64,000 nucleotides of DNA. Origin: Caenorhabditis elegans. Its lineage: Eukaryota > Nematoda > Chromadorea > Rhabditida > Rhabditidae. A model generated the notes under the pieces. The model ran no database searches. It worked only from the letters and a program-made list of their open reading frames with translations, and was not told where the DNA came from. A program made the position numbers and the translations under genes. Below, one piece after another: positions 10,884-29,563 of this stretch. The stretch lies in NCBI RefSeq assembly GCF_000002985.6, contig NC_003279.8, forward strand, positions 5,766,001-5,830,000. The letters are read 5' to 3'. Each line of letters starts with the position of its first letter. Positions within the stretch are counted from its first letter, which is position 1.

Positions 10884-13379
10884 ACTTTTTTTTCGATTTT
10901 ATTTTGTGCTACCGTAATCAGGTCCAACCAATAAGCGAATACAAAGGCGGGATTTAGTTTTTTTTTTAAATCAATGTATAACATTTTGATTTTGACACAA
11001 TTGTTCCAATACAATGCAAGTATACTTAAGTAGATATCATTTTGAAAATCAAAGTTTATATTCACAGTGCTCTTCTAATTCACTATCAGAAGTATTTTCA
11101 CTTGTGTAGTACTGCAGAAATCCTACATAGAAGCTGAGGTATATTCCTGAATCAATAAAGGCGCTTTCCTTGTCACAAAATCGCATTAATCCATTGGTAC
11201 AAAGTAGATATATCACACGCTGTGGGTGTCATCAGACAACTCGGAGAAGACGAAAGAGTACCAATAAATGTAGTAGCAACAAGTCTTCTTCTTCTTCCGA
11301 TTTCCTCTCCTCCTTACCCCACCCGTTTGTCACCACTGATAGCGGTTGGACGGTGATCGATGTGGCTTCAGGGGGGAAGGCAAGGGCTTCACTGGTGATC
11401 GAATCAAACTCTTTCTGCCCACAACAACTGTTATTCCCATTGCAGCTGACAAAATAAGAAGAAAACGAAAAGAAGAAGAGCCCCCAGAAGAGCGACGAGT
11501 TGTGGCCAAATTTTATGACACGTAGACGACGAAAGGCGGCGGTGGTGAAAAGGGGCCTTTTAGACTCCGCCTCTTTTCACATGTCTGGATGTTTTCGGTA
11601 AAGTTCGATTGGTTGAAAATTCGGTAGAAACTAAGTTTTTTTGTTTTAATTTTGAATTTAGTAATCCAATTTTCTATATGAATAACTAAACCTTCTTGGG
11701 ATATTTATGGCATTTTCTCGTTAAATACCAAATTCAATATTATCTGCCTATCTATACATTATCAACTGAAAAAAAATCTTTTGAAAATTTTAATCAAACG
11801 TAATCATTTCATTGAAACTAATTCCTGTAACAAAGTTCTGATAATCCCCAATCTCCTCCAAATAAAAATAGAATTACTTGATTTATACATATGTGAAACG
11901 TAATCGTTAAAGATAGAATAAAATCTTTTAATCGCTGTAATTGCCTAGAATTCTCAAAAATGAAAAGCCTCATTTTTCAGCATTATGAGTTCCATTGTAA
12001 AACCTACAGTAGTCCTACAGTAACTCAAGCTCTAAATATTCCAAAGTAAAAAGTATGTACATACATTTAAATATTATCTCAAAATTCCAGAAAAAATGAA
12101 GATCAATCATTTAAAAATATGGGAAAACCACAATTCAAAAATTGAATCTTTTCATTCTTTCTCCTTATTTTCGTTTTTTTTGGTGATATTTCTGAGAATG
12201 AGTTTCACAATACTTTTAGATATTTAAAAGCATCATACCCTTACATACTACTCCACCTATGAAACATCCAATAAAAAGCTATAAAATTCCGAACTCTATC
12301 TTTTTCAAACAGTTCTTCTCATTTTTCGCTTGTAATGCCCCCTCGTCATGTACATATTCTGGCAGTCATAATAAATGCAGATGACAATCAAGAAACGACG
12401 CATCATAACAAACAGACAACGCGTAGAAATGGGCGCGAAACGAAAAACATGGTTTGGTGAGATGGTGGTAGAAACATTCATTATCCACCGACACACTGGC
12501 GGCCTCCTGACACCCTTTCAAGAAAAAGGGCGGAGCTAAATAGTGTACGGTAATGAGAAGAGAAATCATTTTAACGTTGTAGACGATTACTCAGTTTCCG
12601 TTTCGAATTATAATTTGGCTTTTTTTCAATCTCATATACCTTATCAAGAATTTCAAATAACTTAAAAAATTGTCAGGATATTCAAAACTTCAATTTTTAA
12701 TGGTAATGTTAAATGTTAAATGATTTCCAGTTTTGGAAGAATTTATTTATCTTTTGATGTATTTGTTTTTTTTTGTTTCCCTTCAGTTTGAATTATACAT
12801 ATCAGTAACAAAATTGGATATTTTAAAACATTAATCAGTCGAAGATTTTAAATTAAAAAAGACAACAAGAATAAGACTAATGGAGCTACTTATTAGAGAC
12901 AAGGGACAGACGAAAATTTTGGAAAAAATTAATATACAACTAATTACTATTATTGTGAATTTTTGTGGCTAATAAATGAAACGCTCTTCCAAACTCAATA
13001 AAATTTACGAAATCTAAATAGCATAATTTTGATAAAATGCCGAGTTATGAGAATTCTTAAATGCTTTTTGAACTTTTTTGACAAGCAACACTTGGCTGCT
13101 TAGAAAAATTAACATTCCTACTAATTTTTATTGATTGAATCGCAAAATGTTAAAGAATAGAAGAGTATTTTAAATAAAATAAAGTTTTCATACCAGTTGG
13201 CTGACCGTGATAATCAAACTATTCCAAAATGTATTACTCAGCTTCTGCAATTAGTTGGATTACGATAAACTGTAATTTGATACATTTTATTTACATTTTA
13301 AAAAGAATTGCAGAAGTTAAAACAGTCTTCAAATGTGGTCATTCTTAAAAGCTGGAGTATTGTCAATGGGGATTTTGTA
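9672..13379. other. Gene-poor region, upstream part of rnt-1 regulatory span
   Basis: No spliced gene could be assembled. The stretch holds a pure CT microsatellite (10812-10882) and a GC-richer block at about 11220-11580 with CGRCGR- and GGCGG-rich sequence. That block contrasts with the AT-rich surroundings and could be regulatory. Short open frames here are uninterrupted only by chance or by the dinucleotide repeat. Confidence 0.45.
10812..10882. repeat. (TC)n microsatellite, ~35 units
   Basis: An uninterrupted TC/GA dinucleotide run of 71 bp. It generates false Leu-Ser and Arg-Glu open frames on the two strands. Confidence 0.98.
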
Positions 13380-14325
13380 TACAGGGTGGGCCAAAAGTAT
13401 GGTAACACTTGGAGCGCTCTTTTACATAAGCTTTTTGCGCGACTTCCACGCCATACGTACATTCTTCTATCGAATACTGATAGCTGAATAAATTTCCTTC
13501 AATTTGACCCAAAATTTGTAATGTTTCCCAATAATGTGCGATTTTAATCACCTCGGTAATTTGGCGAACTCTTTCGAAAAAACGGCGTTTTGGCACGCGG
13601 CACTTCCCACGCAAACGCACCTCCCATGCACGCCAATAATTTTCAGATGTATGATTTTTATGTTAAATTGAAAGTTAAAGAAGTGAAGAAGCGTTTTTGA
13701 TTGTTTTTGTAGCATATAAAAATTTTCTGTGTCGACACTGGCGCCTAGAAAAAACCTTTGAATATTTCATGAATTCAACTTTGCGAAATTTACACAGTTT
13801 TTTTGGTTTCACAAGGCGTAACGACCCACAAAATCAGCAGAGCTAATTTTTTTTTTTAATTCTGAAAAGTCAGGTCAAACCGTGCCAAAAAGTACTAAAA
13901 TGAATTTTTCTTCATACTGCTGCCGCCGCTCACGTCCATCTTTATGGCGACTATGCCAAGACTTAAGCTACTGCCACAGTCCATGACAGAAATACCACTA
14001 CAGAAATTTTTTGGATTTTTGTTTTTAAAGAATCTCCAGACCAAGAGCATTCTTTGAACTATAAAAACTTGTAAGACACTTGATGGATTCCTCGAGAAAA
14101 ATGTAGAAATCCCGCAGAATGCCGACTTGCGTGCCATAAAGGTCGTGATCTCAAAAGTTCTTAAGGCCTGCAGCGATGCGGATGGGAATATTTTGAAAAT
14201 TCAAAACGTTCATCTGGTCAGTATTTTATGGAGAACAAAACTTGTACAAATTGATGTAATAACTCTCTTCACACGTGAAGTTATAGAGCTGCAAACGTGT
14301 TACCATACTTTTGGCCCACCCTGTA
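13380..14325. mobile_element. Mariner-like element with 27-bp inverted ends and TA target duplication
   Basis: The element is 13382-14323 (942 bp). Left end CAGGGTGGGCCAAAAGTATG continues through GTAACAC; the right end is its exact inverse for 27 bp. It is flanked by TA on both sides (13380-13381 and 14324-14325), the Tc1/mariner integration signature. The minus strand keeps a broken open stretch near the left end (about 13382-13690, including ENYWRAWEVRLRGKCRVPK), which may be decayed transposase or captured sequence. No intact DDE transposase is present, so it is non-autonomous or a deletion derivative. Confidence 0.85.
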
Positions 14326-14944
14326 CATGACTCCTAAATATTTGTCAAAACTTGTAGTTGTCACTTTTTCCAGCGATCCCTTTTCTCTTCTTTTTTGAAA
14401 ATTGTAAACTACCCTCATTTGTTACTTTTCCTACTTTTCCAAACGCGAAAAGTATTTAGTTGATTATGATTAAAACCTGAATGTTTTTATTTATAAAATG
14501 ACTCTTAATTTGCAATTCCTTATTTCCGGTAGTTATACGGTACAAAACAGATGTGTGTGGGTGTGTGTGGTAACTCTTTTTTTGGAAAATCTTTAAAACT
14601 GTCTCTACCAGTTGTAATGATCATCAGTAGATTCTTTAGTTCGAGTAATAAAGAGTTGCTGCATAACGGTATTGGTCTCTGATTGAAAAGAAAGAAAGAA
14701 ATTATAGAGATGTCATAGAGAACGCCTGAATGAAGAAGCATGAAACTGCCAAAAAAGTTCATTTACCCAAAGTTCAGTTAAAATTATCAAGGTTACCTAA
14801 ATGTTAGATTATTCTTACCTTTTGATTCCATTTTAAAGAATTTCAGTAGTTCATATCTGAATTCTTCCGAATTTTACTGATGCAATCTGCAACCACCCAT
14901 CTATGTTCGGCCGCAGCTTGTCCTTCTATGATATACTGTCATGT

Positions 14945-14980
<36 letters not shown>

Positions 14981-17808
14981 CCCTCACTCAGCTGCTGCTT
15001 CTCCTTCTGTAGATCCTAATCTTCCTGGTGGGTACTCTCCGTTCGTTTCTTCTTCCTATCCTAAGGATTCACTCTTATCTGAATCTGCGTGTGTCTTTCC
15101 CTCAAAACAACCGCGAAACACCCATCATCTTTCCACGGAATGGCGGCCGTTCGCACCCCAATCTGATGAATATGATGTGTCCTTTCTGAAGGAGACAGAT
15201 TCCTGTAGAAAGGACCACATTTAGGGTTGTTCTGGTATTTAACTTATTCTACACGAATCAGGGTAAAAATACAAAACCATTTGGGAAATAGTTGTGCATC
15301 GAGTGAGACTGGAAATCTTTATAGGATTACAGTACCAACATTTAAAGAAGGTTTCCCTAGATTTTTAAAAGAATTACCTTCTTCTATAAAATTAATATCT
15401 TGGTAAATCGAAGTCCTATGTTATTTTTAGAGCACTTCCTCATTAAGTCTTCTTATTGAACATTACCGTATTCTAACCGTATTCTATCAAATATCTCTAT
15501 CAGCATTGATGCTTCTAATAGTTTTGCTGCCACACCACCCTTACTTTGGGAAAATTTAAATAAATTCTGTATTTTTAGTGATGATACGGTCAGAACGTTT
15601 GAAATTCCTTTCTACATGAATATATTTAGAAAACCAACAGAACTTGAAGCTGGAAGTTCAAGAGCTCAGATAAAATTGAACAAATTTCAGTCATTGGTCA
15701 TTTTAACGTTTTTAGAGTCTATGTTTTTGTTATTTTGAAAAAATTGTGGTACTGAAGAATAATTTGCTATGTTTATTAAGTAAATGTGAAAATAACTCCA
15801 ATGTACCAAGATGAAAGTTTTTAGGCAACTCCAGCTCTAAATATTCATTCCCATTTTAGCTCAGTTCTGCTATTTTCATTTACACTGTACTTAGCTATTT
15901 AATTCTTTAATACTATCTCCGAAAAACCGCAATATTTCCAAAATCTCCCCGTTATCCCGTTTCCCTGACCCCTTTCACCGCTCTCCATTTCACTTTCGCT
16001 CATTTCATTTTTTGCGGTCCTTTTCATTCCCCCACCTACTCAAAAGTCTACCTCATCTTTTCTTCATTCTTTTTTCGCTTTCAATTCATCGTTTTCAGTA
16101 CCTGTCCTTTATCTTTTCGCCCCATCTACCGCCCGCCAACACCTTTCAAGCCACATACGCCCGCCCCCAATGTCATTTTGAAATTTACCTCTGATTTTCT
16201 GAAATACTCGATTTTCAACAAATAATTTGTGACAAGTTTGAAGTAAATATTTAGTTCAGAAAAACAAACTCACAGTTAATAAGTCAAACATGAGTTTCAG
16301 CTATGAACGAAGCTTTGAAACCGGAAATCCAAATAACTATGAGTTTTCTTAAAGTTATCATATAAAATATTTAAAGAGTCATCCTATAAGTTTTATAAGA
16401 AAAAATATTTCTAGTACCATCCCCTTACTCAAAATTACTTCTGTTAGAGCAATAAGAAAAATACCGTAATTTCATTGTTTCTTATCGCGAAAACTCGAAT
16501 CTGAAATAACGAGAAATGGTGGACGATTTTGGAGAAATTATTTGATTACCTAGTGAAAAAATATTGTACGTTCTTACAATTAAGTTGTCTCCTGGGCATG
16601 TTTTGTTTGGTAATTTCCGGAAATTCCGATTTCAAAATATTTTCTAATTTGGTAACTGCCAAATTGTTAAATTACCACAAATTTTAAAATATTTAGAAAA
16701 GGAAAGGCAAAATCCAGCAACTTTTGAAAAGAAACAAAAATTGAAATTGTAAAGAATTAAATAAGATGCAAATATATTCCAACTCTATCACAACTTCCTT
16801 GTAGGTTATTAAACTTTTTTAGATTCATAAGTAAATGTTTGTCTACTTGGAAAATTGTTGAATATATAATTTTCTTCATTTTCTTATTTGAAGTCATTCA
16901 TAAACTTTATTTGAATAGAGTTATCAATTTTTGAGAAGTTGGTAGTTTAAAGAATGTGTAAGCAAATAAAATAACTTCCTTTTTTCTCTGGAATTCAACA
17001 ATCTTTTTCCCCTCGTTTCGTTCCGTTTTAGTAATTTTCAAATTCTTTAACCAATTTCATAGGTGTGTCTTCTTTGAACATATAAACACCCATTTTGAAA
17101 CTTCGTTTCTTTCCAAACCACACTTCCGCTTTATCAGTTGAAAACGGAGCACAATCGTCTATTTATCTAGTTTTTGCGGTTGCACGGCCAAAAGACATCA
17201 TTGGCTCGTTTCTGGCAATCTTGTTTTTATTTATTTGTTTACTAAATGTTATGTTAAAATTTATTCGACGAAAAAAATGTTTTTCTTTGAATTTTATGGA
17301 TCAAAATATAATTTTAAGGCGGAGAAGGATCAGTGGAAATTTTGTCAAAAAACATATATGTATACTCGAAATGTTTTTTTTTTAATCTGAGTATCCAAAT
17401 AAGACACACTAAAACGTTTCAGATTTGTCAGTTTTTTTTTCAGTCTTCTGACAGTTTTGGAAAAATACCTCGAAACATTTGGACCTTTCGAGGAATTCAG
17501 TATTATTGCATTCCTATAAAAAATAAAACTCGTAGAACATTTTTTGGTTGACTTCCAAAATTATTATAATGAGCATTTGTCACTGTTTGTCTGAAAATAA
17601 TAAAATGCACTATGATATTTGGTCACAAAAAGCACTAGTAGTAATTTTAAATAATTTCCCTACTCCGCCTTGAAACCCCCATAAAAAATGTACATGAAGC
17701 TTTCAGATCTCTAATTTTTTTTTGTCATTATGATTGCAAGCAATAGTTTCATTGTTCTTGAATTTTCAAATACCTTCTATCACTACTCAATTAAATATGT
17801 TCATTTTC
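14326..17808. other. Proximal upstream region of rnt-1
   Basis: 3.5 kb without a supported gene. It includes a (CT)14 run (14948-14975) and a strongly pyrimidine-rich plus strand at about 15940-16190. Short AT-rich open frames at about 17095-17550 lack splice or family support. It is likely promoter or enhancer sequence for rnt-1, which is the next gene. Confidence 0.45.
14948..14975. repeat. (CT)14 microsatellite
   Basis: A pure CT dinucleotide run within a C/T-rich neighbourhood. Confidence 0.95.
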
Positions 17809-17810
17809 AG
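17809..17810 (+). other. Probable trans-splice acceptor of rnt-1
   Basis: CATTTTCAG lies 30 nt before the ATG at 17841, with no upstream in-frame exon visible. This is the usual position for spliced-leader addition in Caenorhabditis. Confidence 0.55.
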
Positions 17811-17840
17811 TGCTGGAAGTATTCTGGGAAACTAACAGAA

Positions 17841-22389
<4,549 letters not shown>

Positions 22390-22590
22390 TCTTAAAAATA
22401 TTCATTATTTTACCACAACACACCAAATTTCTCTCAATTTCCAAATCTCAATTGTTTCCTACCTCTTCAGTCACTTTTCTCAATATTCTCGTTTTAAAAC
22501 ACGTTCAACGGGTTCATTTAACGGTTTTCAACCTTTTTTGTATAATAATACAAGTTTTGATCTAAATCGGAATAGATTATCATCATATCT

Positions 22591-22596
22591 AATAAA
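22591..22596 (+). terminator. Poly(A) signal of rnt-1
   Basis: AATAAA about 200 nt after the rnt-1 stop, followed by a T-rich stretch. Confidence 0.65.
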
Positions 22597-23169
22597 GTTT
22601 CAGGTTTGAATTCAACTAGACAACAAGTCGTACTATCGAAAAAATTTTATTCGAAAAAAAAATTAATGCGCAATCTGCGAGAAAATATGCAATTGGGGAG
22701 GATGTGAAAGAGTACTTAAGATGAATAATTTTATAAGTGATAAAAAAGATAAAACGTTACCTTCGATTCTTCTTGTATACATTAAACGAGAGGGAGGTAA
22801 AACGCAATGCGGAGAGTTTAAATCTACAGATGGGACCAAGAAAATGGCATACGAATTGATTGCGAATGACAAGGAAAAATGGCATCAGATTCGGATAAGA
22901 GTTGGGAGATGGATGATTAGAAACACAACAAAATAACAAAATTGATTAAAAAAACAAACAATTAAGAAGGCCCAAACTAAACGCTACAGGGGAAAACAAA
23001 AAAAGATGTTACAGATGCAATATGATTCACAGGGAGTTTTCTCATTCATAGTTTTCAGCAAACATAAACTACGTTGATTATTTCTACAGAACTACGAGCG
23101 ACGGAACTTATATAAAATATTCGAATAGTAATGAGAACATGGCAATTTTTGATGGAAACAGGCAAGCGC
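22597..23169. other. Convergent 3' region of rnt-1 and cpb-3
   Basis: Tail-to-tail spacer. On the minus strand the nearest AATAAA after the cpb-3 stop reads at 22646-22651, so the cpb-3 3' UTR probably spans most of this stretch (about 520 nt). A long UTR suits a translationally controlled germline mRNA, but that is inference. Confidence 0.5.
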
Positions 23170-25723
23170 TTACTGGCCGTAATTGGGAGAGCGCATCATT
23201 GCAGAAGGATGTTGCTGAGGGGGAATAAAGCCATAATAAAGGTTAGCGCCATAGTATGGTTGCTGAGGTTGCGAAATGTTGCTAGATGTCGGGTGGTTTG
23301 GAGAACCGTAGTATGTTGGTGGTGGAGTTAGGAATGCAGCCGAGTTGTAGTATGCTGGCAATGGAGAACCGTCGGACACACCTGAAATTTGAGAAAATGT
23401 AACAATTGAGTAAAATAATATGCTCCGCTTATAAAGTATTGAAATATTCCACTCACTCTTTTGTGGAGATATGACAGGAGTTGAATTGAAGAAGACTGTT
23501 GGCGGAGTCGAAAACTCTGTGAAGCTTCTTCTATTCTTGTTGATCTCACTTGGTGATGGTGTCATTGGTGGCTCAAAAACGGCTGGTTTCAACAGTTGTT
23601 GACCATTTTGAATATATCCATAGAGAGCTGACAATGTTTGTGCAGGTGCGCCGACGATGATAGGGAAACCTGAAAATTATAAAAACTGAGTTTAAGAAAT
23701 AGATATTTTCCAAATTTTCGAAAAATAAAAATTAGTTATCTGTACCTGCCGAAGGAAAATGAGGAATCGAATTATTGACTTGAGAATTGTTAGATCCATT
23801 TTTCAACGACAAGCTGCTTGAAACTTGCGAACGACGAGTAGTTGCTCCTGGAAACGCTTTCGAAGCCGACGATGGTACAATCACTGGAATATGGACTTCT
23901 TGATCATCATCTTTTCCGTGATCCAATGCCCAACAGTTGTGACAGTAGTACTTGAAGCAATTCTTATTCCGACAGAAACAGTGTGCTGACTGCGAATTAC
24001 ATACCATACAGCATGTACTTTCGAGGAATGGATCTATCTGGACACGTTTACGGAATTTGCTGGTATAGACGTGCAGATATCCCATCTCGATGGCTTTGAA
24101 ATACGCGCCATGTTCACGAAATGTGACACGTCCACTTCCAATCGGATATTTGAACTTATCCGTATCAAGTTGCACACATTCAACGGCTCCAAAACAGTCC
24201 TCCATTATTGAATGAAGTACTTGAGCTGTCATCATCCCATGTAAAGCTCCAACAAAGACAGTTCGTTTTGGCTCTATTCCTGTTTCGAGAAGTGTATCAT
24301 CCTCACAAAACATAGAGTCCGAGGTAACCCATGGAATGATTTGTACCTGAAATGATTGAAAATTGAAATCATAGTAGAATATACGCAAAAAAGAAACATC
24401 ACATATTGTGGTTGACCTACCTGCCGTATCTCGGTCGATTTCGATCTTTGAGCTCGAATCTTAAAGTACCATTCTCCGGCTCCTCCAATCTCTTGAGAAC
24501 ATTCGTGAAGTAGAGAAGCAACAGCGCGTTCATCTTCAAATATCATGTAGACGTACCCAGTAGCAGCTTGTCCAGTATACTGAAAATTTCAGTGTTATTT
24601 TTAACCGTTCAAAAAGTTCGTACCTTCGTTTGAGCTCTCAAACTCCCATTTGACGGAGCCAAATTTGATTGTCCACTGCGATAACGTGCTTCTTGTCCAG
24701 GCCATTCAACTGCACACGAACCAAATTCTCCAAATGAATCTTTTAAAGCTGCCTCAGTGATATCCCATGGAACTCCTCCAACAAATATCTTCCGTGAGAA
24801 TGTTGGACTTGTATAATCTCTGGGCGGAAGCTCTCCAAACCAAGTTGCGTCGCTATCACGGTTTTTATTTCCATGTTCTTGTTGGAAGTTTTTTCTTTTC
24901 ATCGGAGATTCCTCATTTGCAGATGTGAAGTGCTCTCGAGATGGAAACTGATTCATACTGTCAGAAGGAGACGATTCGGTTGAACTGCTGAAGCCTTTTT
25001 GCGGAGAATCTGTAGGAGTCTCAAGGGAACCACGAGGATTACGGTAGAGATTCCGATTTGCCTTATTGATTGGAACGGGAGCACCCTTCGAGATAACTAT
25101 CTTCTCATATTCTCTAGTCATTTCAGCAACGAATGAACTATTATTTGTTTTTGTTGAATCCTTCTTTTGCTCTGCGTCTCTCTCGAAATTTAGTCGCCGA
25201 GCAGATTTCTTACGCTGTGAATTTCTTTCCGAGTCGATAGACTTCTTTGTAGTTCTTGAAGATCCAAAAATATGCATTCGATTCGACGAATTCGGATGCT
25301 CTGTTGATGTCCGGCGAGATGGTACAATCTTTTTGAGTAGGCGATTAGCAGGCGACGGAGTGGATTCATCTACTTTCGATGATTTTTTGCTTCCAACAGT
25401 GAGCATTTGAAGCTTTCGAAGAAATCCATTCTTCTCGTCTGTAGAAAGCTTGTCAAATCCTACATTCATGTTGTCTTCTTCGGTCGGCTTTACACTGTCC
25501 GATTTGTGGTACTTCTTGAACAAATCATAAACTGTTGCAGGAGTTGGAGATTTCTAAAAATGAAAACTTTTAAACTATTTCGAAAAACAAATTTACAAAC
25601 CTCGCCAACTGACTCAACAGGACTGAGCTTTAACGAGGGCGGAATTTTGTTCTTTCTCTCGGTTGATTTCGCAACGATAGATCTTTCATTACCGATGCCT
25701 TCCACTCGGTCATTCAGGTTCAT
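23170..25723 (-). CDS. cpb-3: Cytoplasmic polyadenylation element-binding protein CPB-3, 745 aa
   Basis: CPEB-family RNA-binding protein that binds U-rich CPE elements in 3' UTRs and controls translation and poly(A) length of germline mRNAs. Exons, 5' to 3' on minus: 25723-25601, 25553-24624, 24579-24421, 24346-23746, 23669-23457 and 23381-23170, total 2238 nt. The ~290-residue N-terminal part is Ser/Lys-rich and disordered. RRM1 starts near residue 295 (RKIFVGGVPWDITEAALKDS), RRM2 near 431 (KRTVFVGALHGMMTAQVLHS). A C-terminal ZZ/CEBP zinc module follows (CCMVC, CFCRNKNCFKYYCHNCWALDH). The tail is Pro/Tyr/Gln-rich. The start is the first ATG after an acceptor-like TTTTCAG at 25753-25754. The next gene on this strand is the germline helicase glh-3. 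Confidence 0.95.
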
Positions 25724-25752
25724 GGTGAATGCTTTTATCAACGGCAGCAAGT

Positions 25753-25754
25753 CT
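25753..25754 (-). other. Probable trans-splice acceptor of cpb-3
   Basis: AATTTTCAG on the minus strand, 28 nt before the ATG at 25723, with no in-frame upstream exon seen. Confidence 0.5.
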
Positions 25755-26580
25755 GAAAATTAGAAATGTTCCCTTGAGTTCAAGAGCGAAAGTAATTATG
25801 CTCAGGCGAAAGTTATTAACTACAGGTTCTTCAAACTTGTTTTTAACGAAAACATTTTCAAACTCAAATTGGAAGAAAGAATTTTCCCTAAAACAACACG
25901 GACAGAATAAAAAACTGACAAAACATTTCTAAAAACTGATTTTAAAATTTTGGGATTTTCGAAATTAAAGCATTTTGAAATTTGAATTTGCTTAGTGTAT
26001 GCACACAAAACATGATGAACGACGCGATGTTACACAGAACATGTGCTACAGTAATTCTTTCGTAAAATTCAAATTGACTTAATTTAATTTTTATATACAT
26101 AAGATTTTAATATTATAAGATGAATGAGATTTAATTATTTGAATTGATTGAATTTAAATATTAAAATTCATTAAAAAACACGTTCTCAGCGTTCACTATT
26201 ATCAAATTTATGAGTCACGAATAAACAGATGACCAGTTATTATCGAGTGGGCATCGTGCCAAGACAACTGAGAAGTTAAAAAAAACTGATAGTGAGTCCA
26301 TCTGAAAAGATTTTGAAAGCTTTAATTAAAACAAAAATTTATCAGATTTACGAGACATTGATTGAATACTGATCTGAATTTATAAACATTCCAACTATTG
26401 AAAACAAAAATGAACATATAAACCTAACAACAAAAAATATATTTTAAAAATTCGGGAAATTTAAAGTTGAAATGCCAAGACGATCAGATATTTTGGGGAA
26501 TAAAAGGGGGCTGAACATTATCAGAAAAATAATACGTCAAGATTGATATTTTGCAGAAATTAAATTTAGAATACATTGCT
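25755..26580. other. Spacer between glh-3 and cpb-3
   Basis: 826 bp, very AT-rich, holding the glh-3 3' UTR and the cpb-3 upstream sequence. No supported gene and no clear AATAAA were found on the minus strand. Confidence 0.5.
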
Positions 26581-29041
<2,461 letters not shown>

Positions 29042-29527
29042 TATTCCGTGCCGTTTAACTCTATTTTGACAACCAGAGTTAATCCCCCAGCCAGTATCGG
29101 AAGATTTCGTTTACCTGCAAAGAATATTTTGCGCGTAAAGTTGTTTTGTTTCCAAGAAACGATAAATAAGCATATAAATTAGTTTTTAAACACCAAATAA
29201 AAATAAACACTTAAGATTTGCAAAATTGTTTAAAAGAATGAAATTTCAAATTTGTTCCGGGGTTGCACAGAGAACAGCACGATTGACGAAAAATTGCACA
29301 TAACATATTTTACAGTAGCCGGCTCTTTTCACATTCAGAAATTTTGGTCTTATGTCGATTCAAATCTAACAAACTAAACCTCCTGTTGTCGTTGGAAATA
29401 TTTGTAAAATGAGTATTTATTGGCAATTTAAATTATTCTTATTAACTTTAATACAAAAATACAAAGTGAATTTCAGTTAGGTAGAGGTACATTTTTATCA
29501 CGAAGATGAGATTACGGGTAGATTATT
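29042..29527. other. Spacer between mtk-1 and glh-3
   Basis: Includes the probable glh-3 leader (29042-29114) after an acceptor-like TTTGCAG. About 400 nt of AT-rich DNA separates this acceptor from the mtk-1 poly(A) signal. No other gene was seen. Confidence 0.5.
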
Positions 29528-29533
29528 TTTATT
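29528..29533 (-). terminator. Poly(A) signal of mtk-1
   Basis: AATAAA on the minus strand only 31 nt past the TAG stop (29566-29564), implying a very short 3' UTR of about 45-55 nt. Confidence 0.65.
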
Positions 29534-29563
29534 ATTAACAAAAAATACAGTATACAAAAACGT

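Noticed and set aside
10734-11065. Open frames of Leu-Ser and Arg-Glu repeats on both strands
   Set aside because: Produced entirely by the TC microsatellite; no splice sites or family support.
14880-15224. 114-aa frame with Ser/Leu repeat
   Set aside because: Depends on the (CT)14 tract, lacks introns or similarity, and lies in C/T-rich non-coding DNA.
25066-25763. Plus-strand open frames opposite cpb-3
   Set aside because: Antisense shadows of a well-supported coding exon; no splice signals or similarity.
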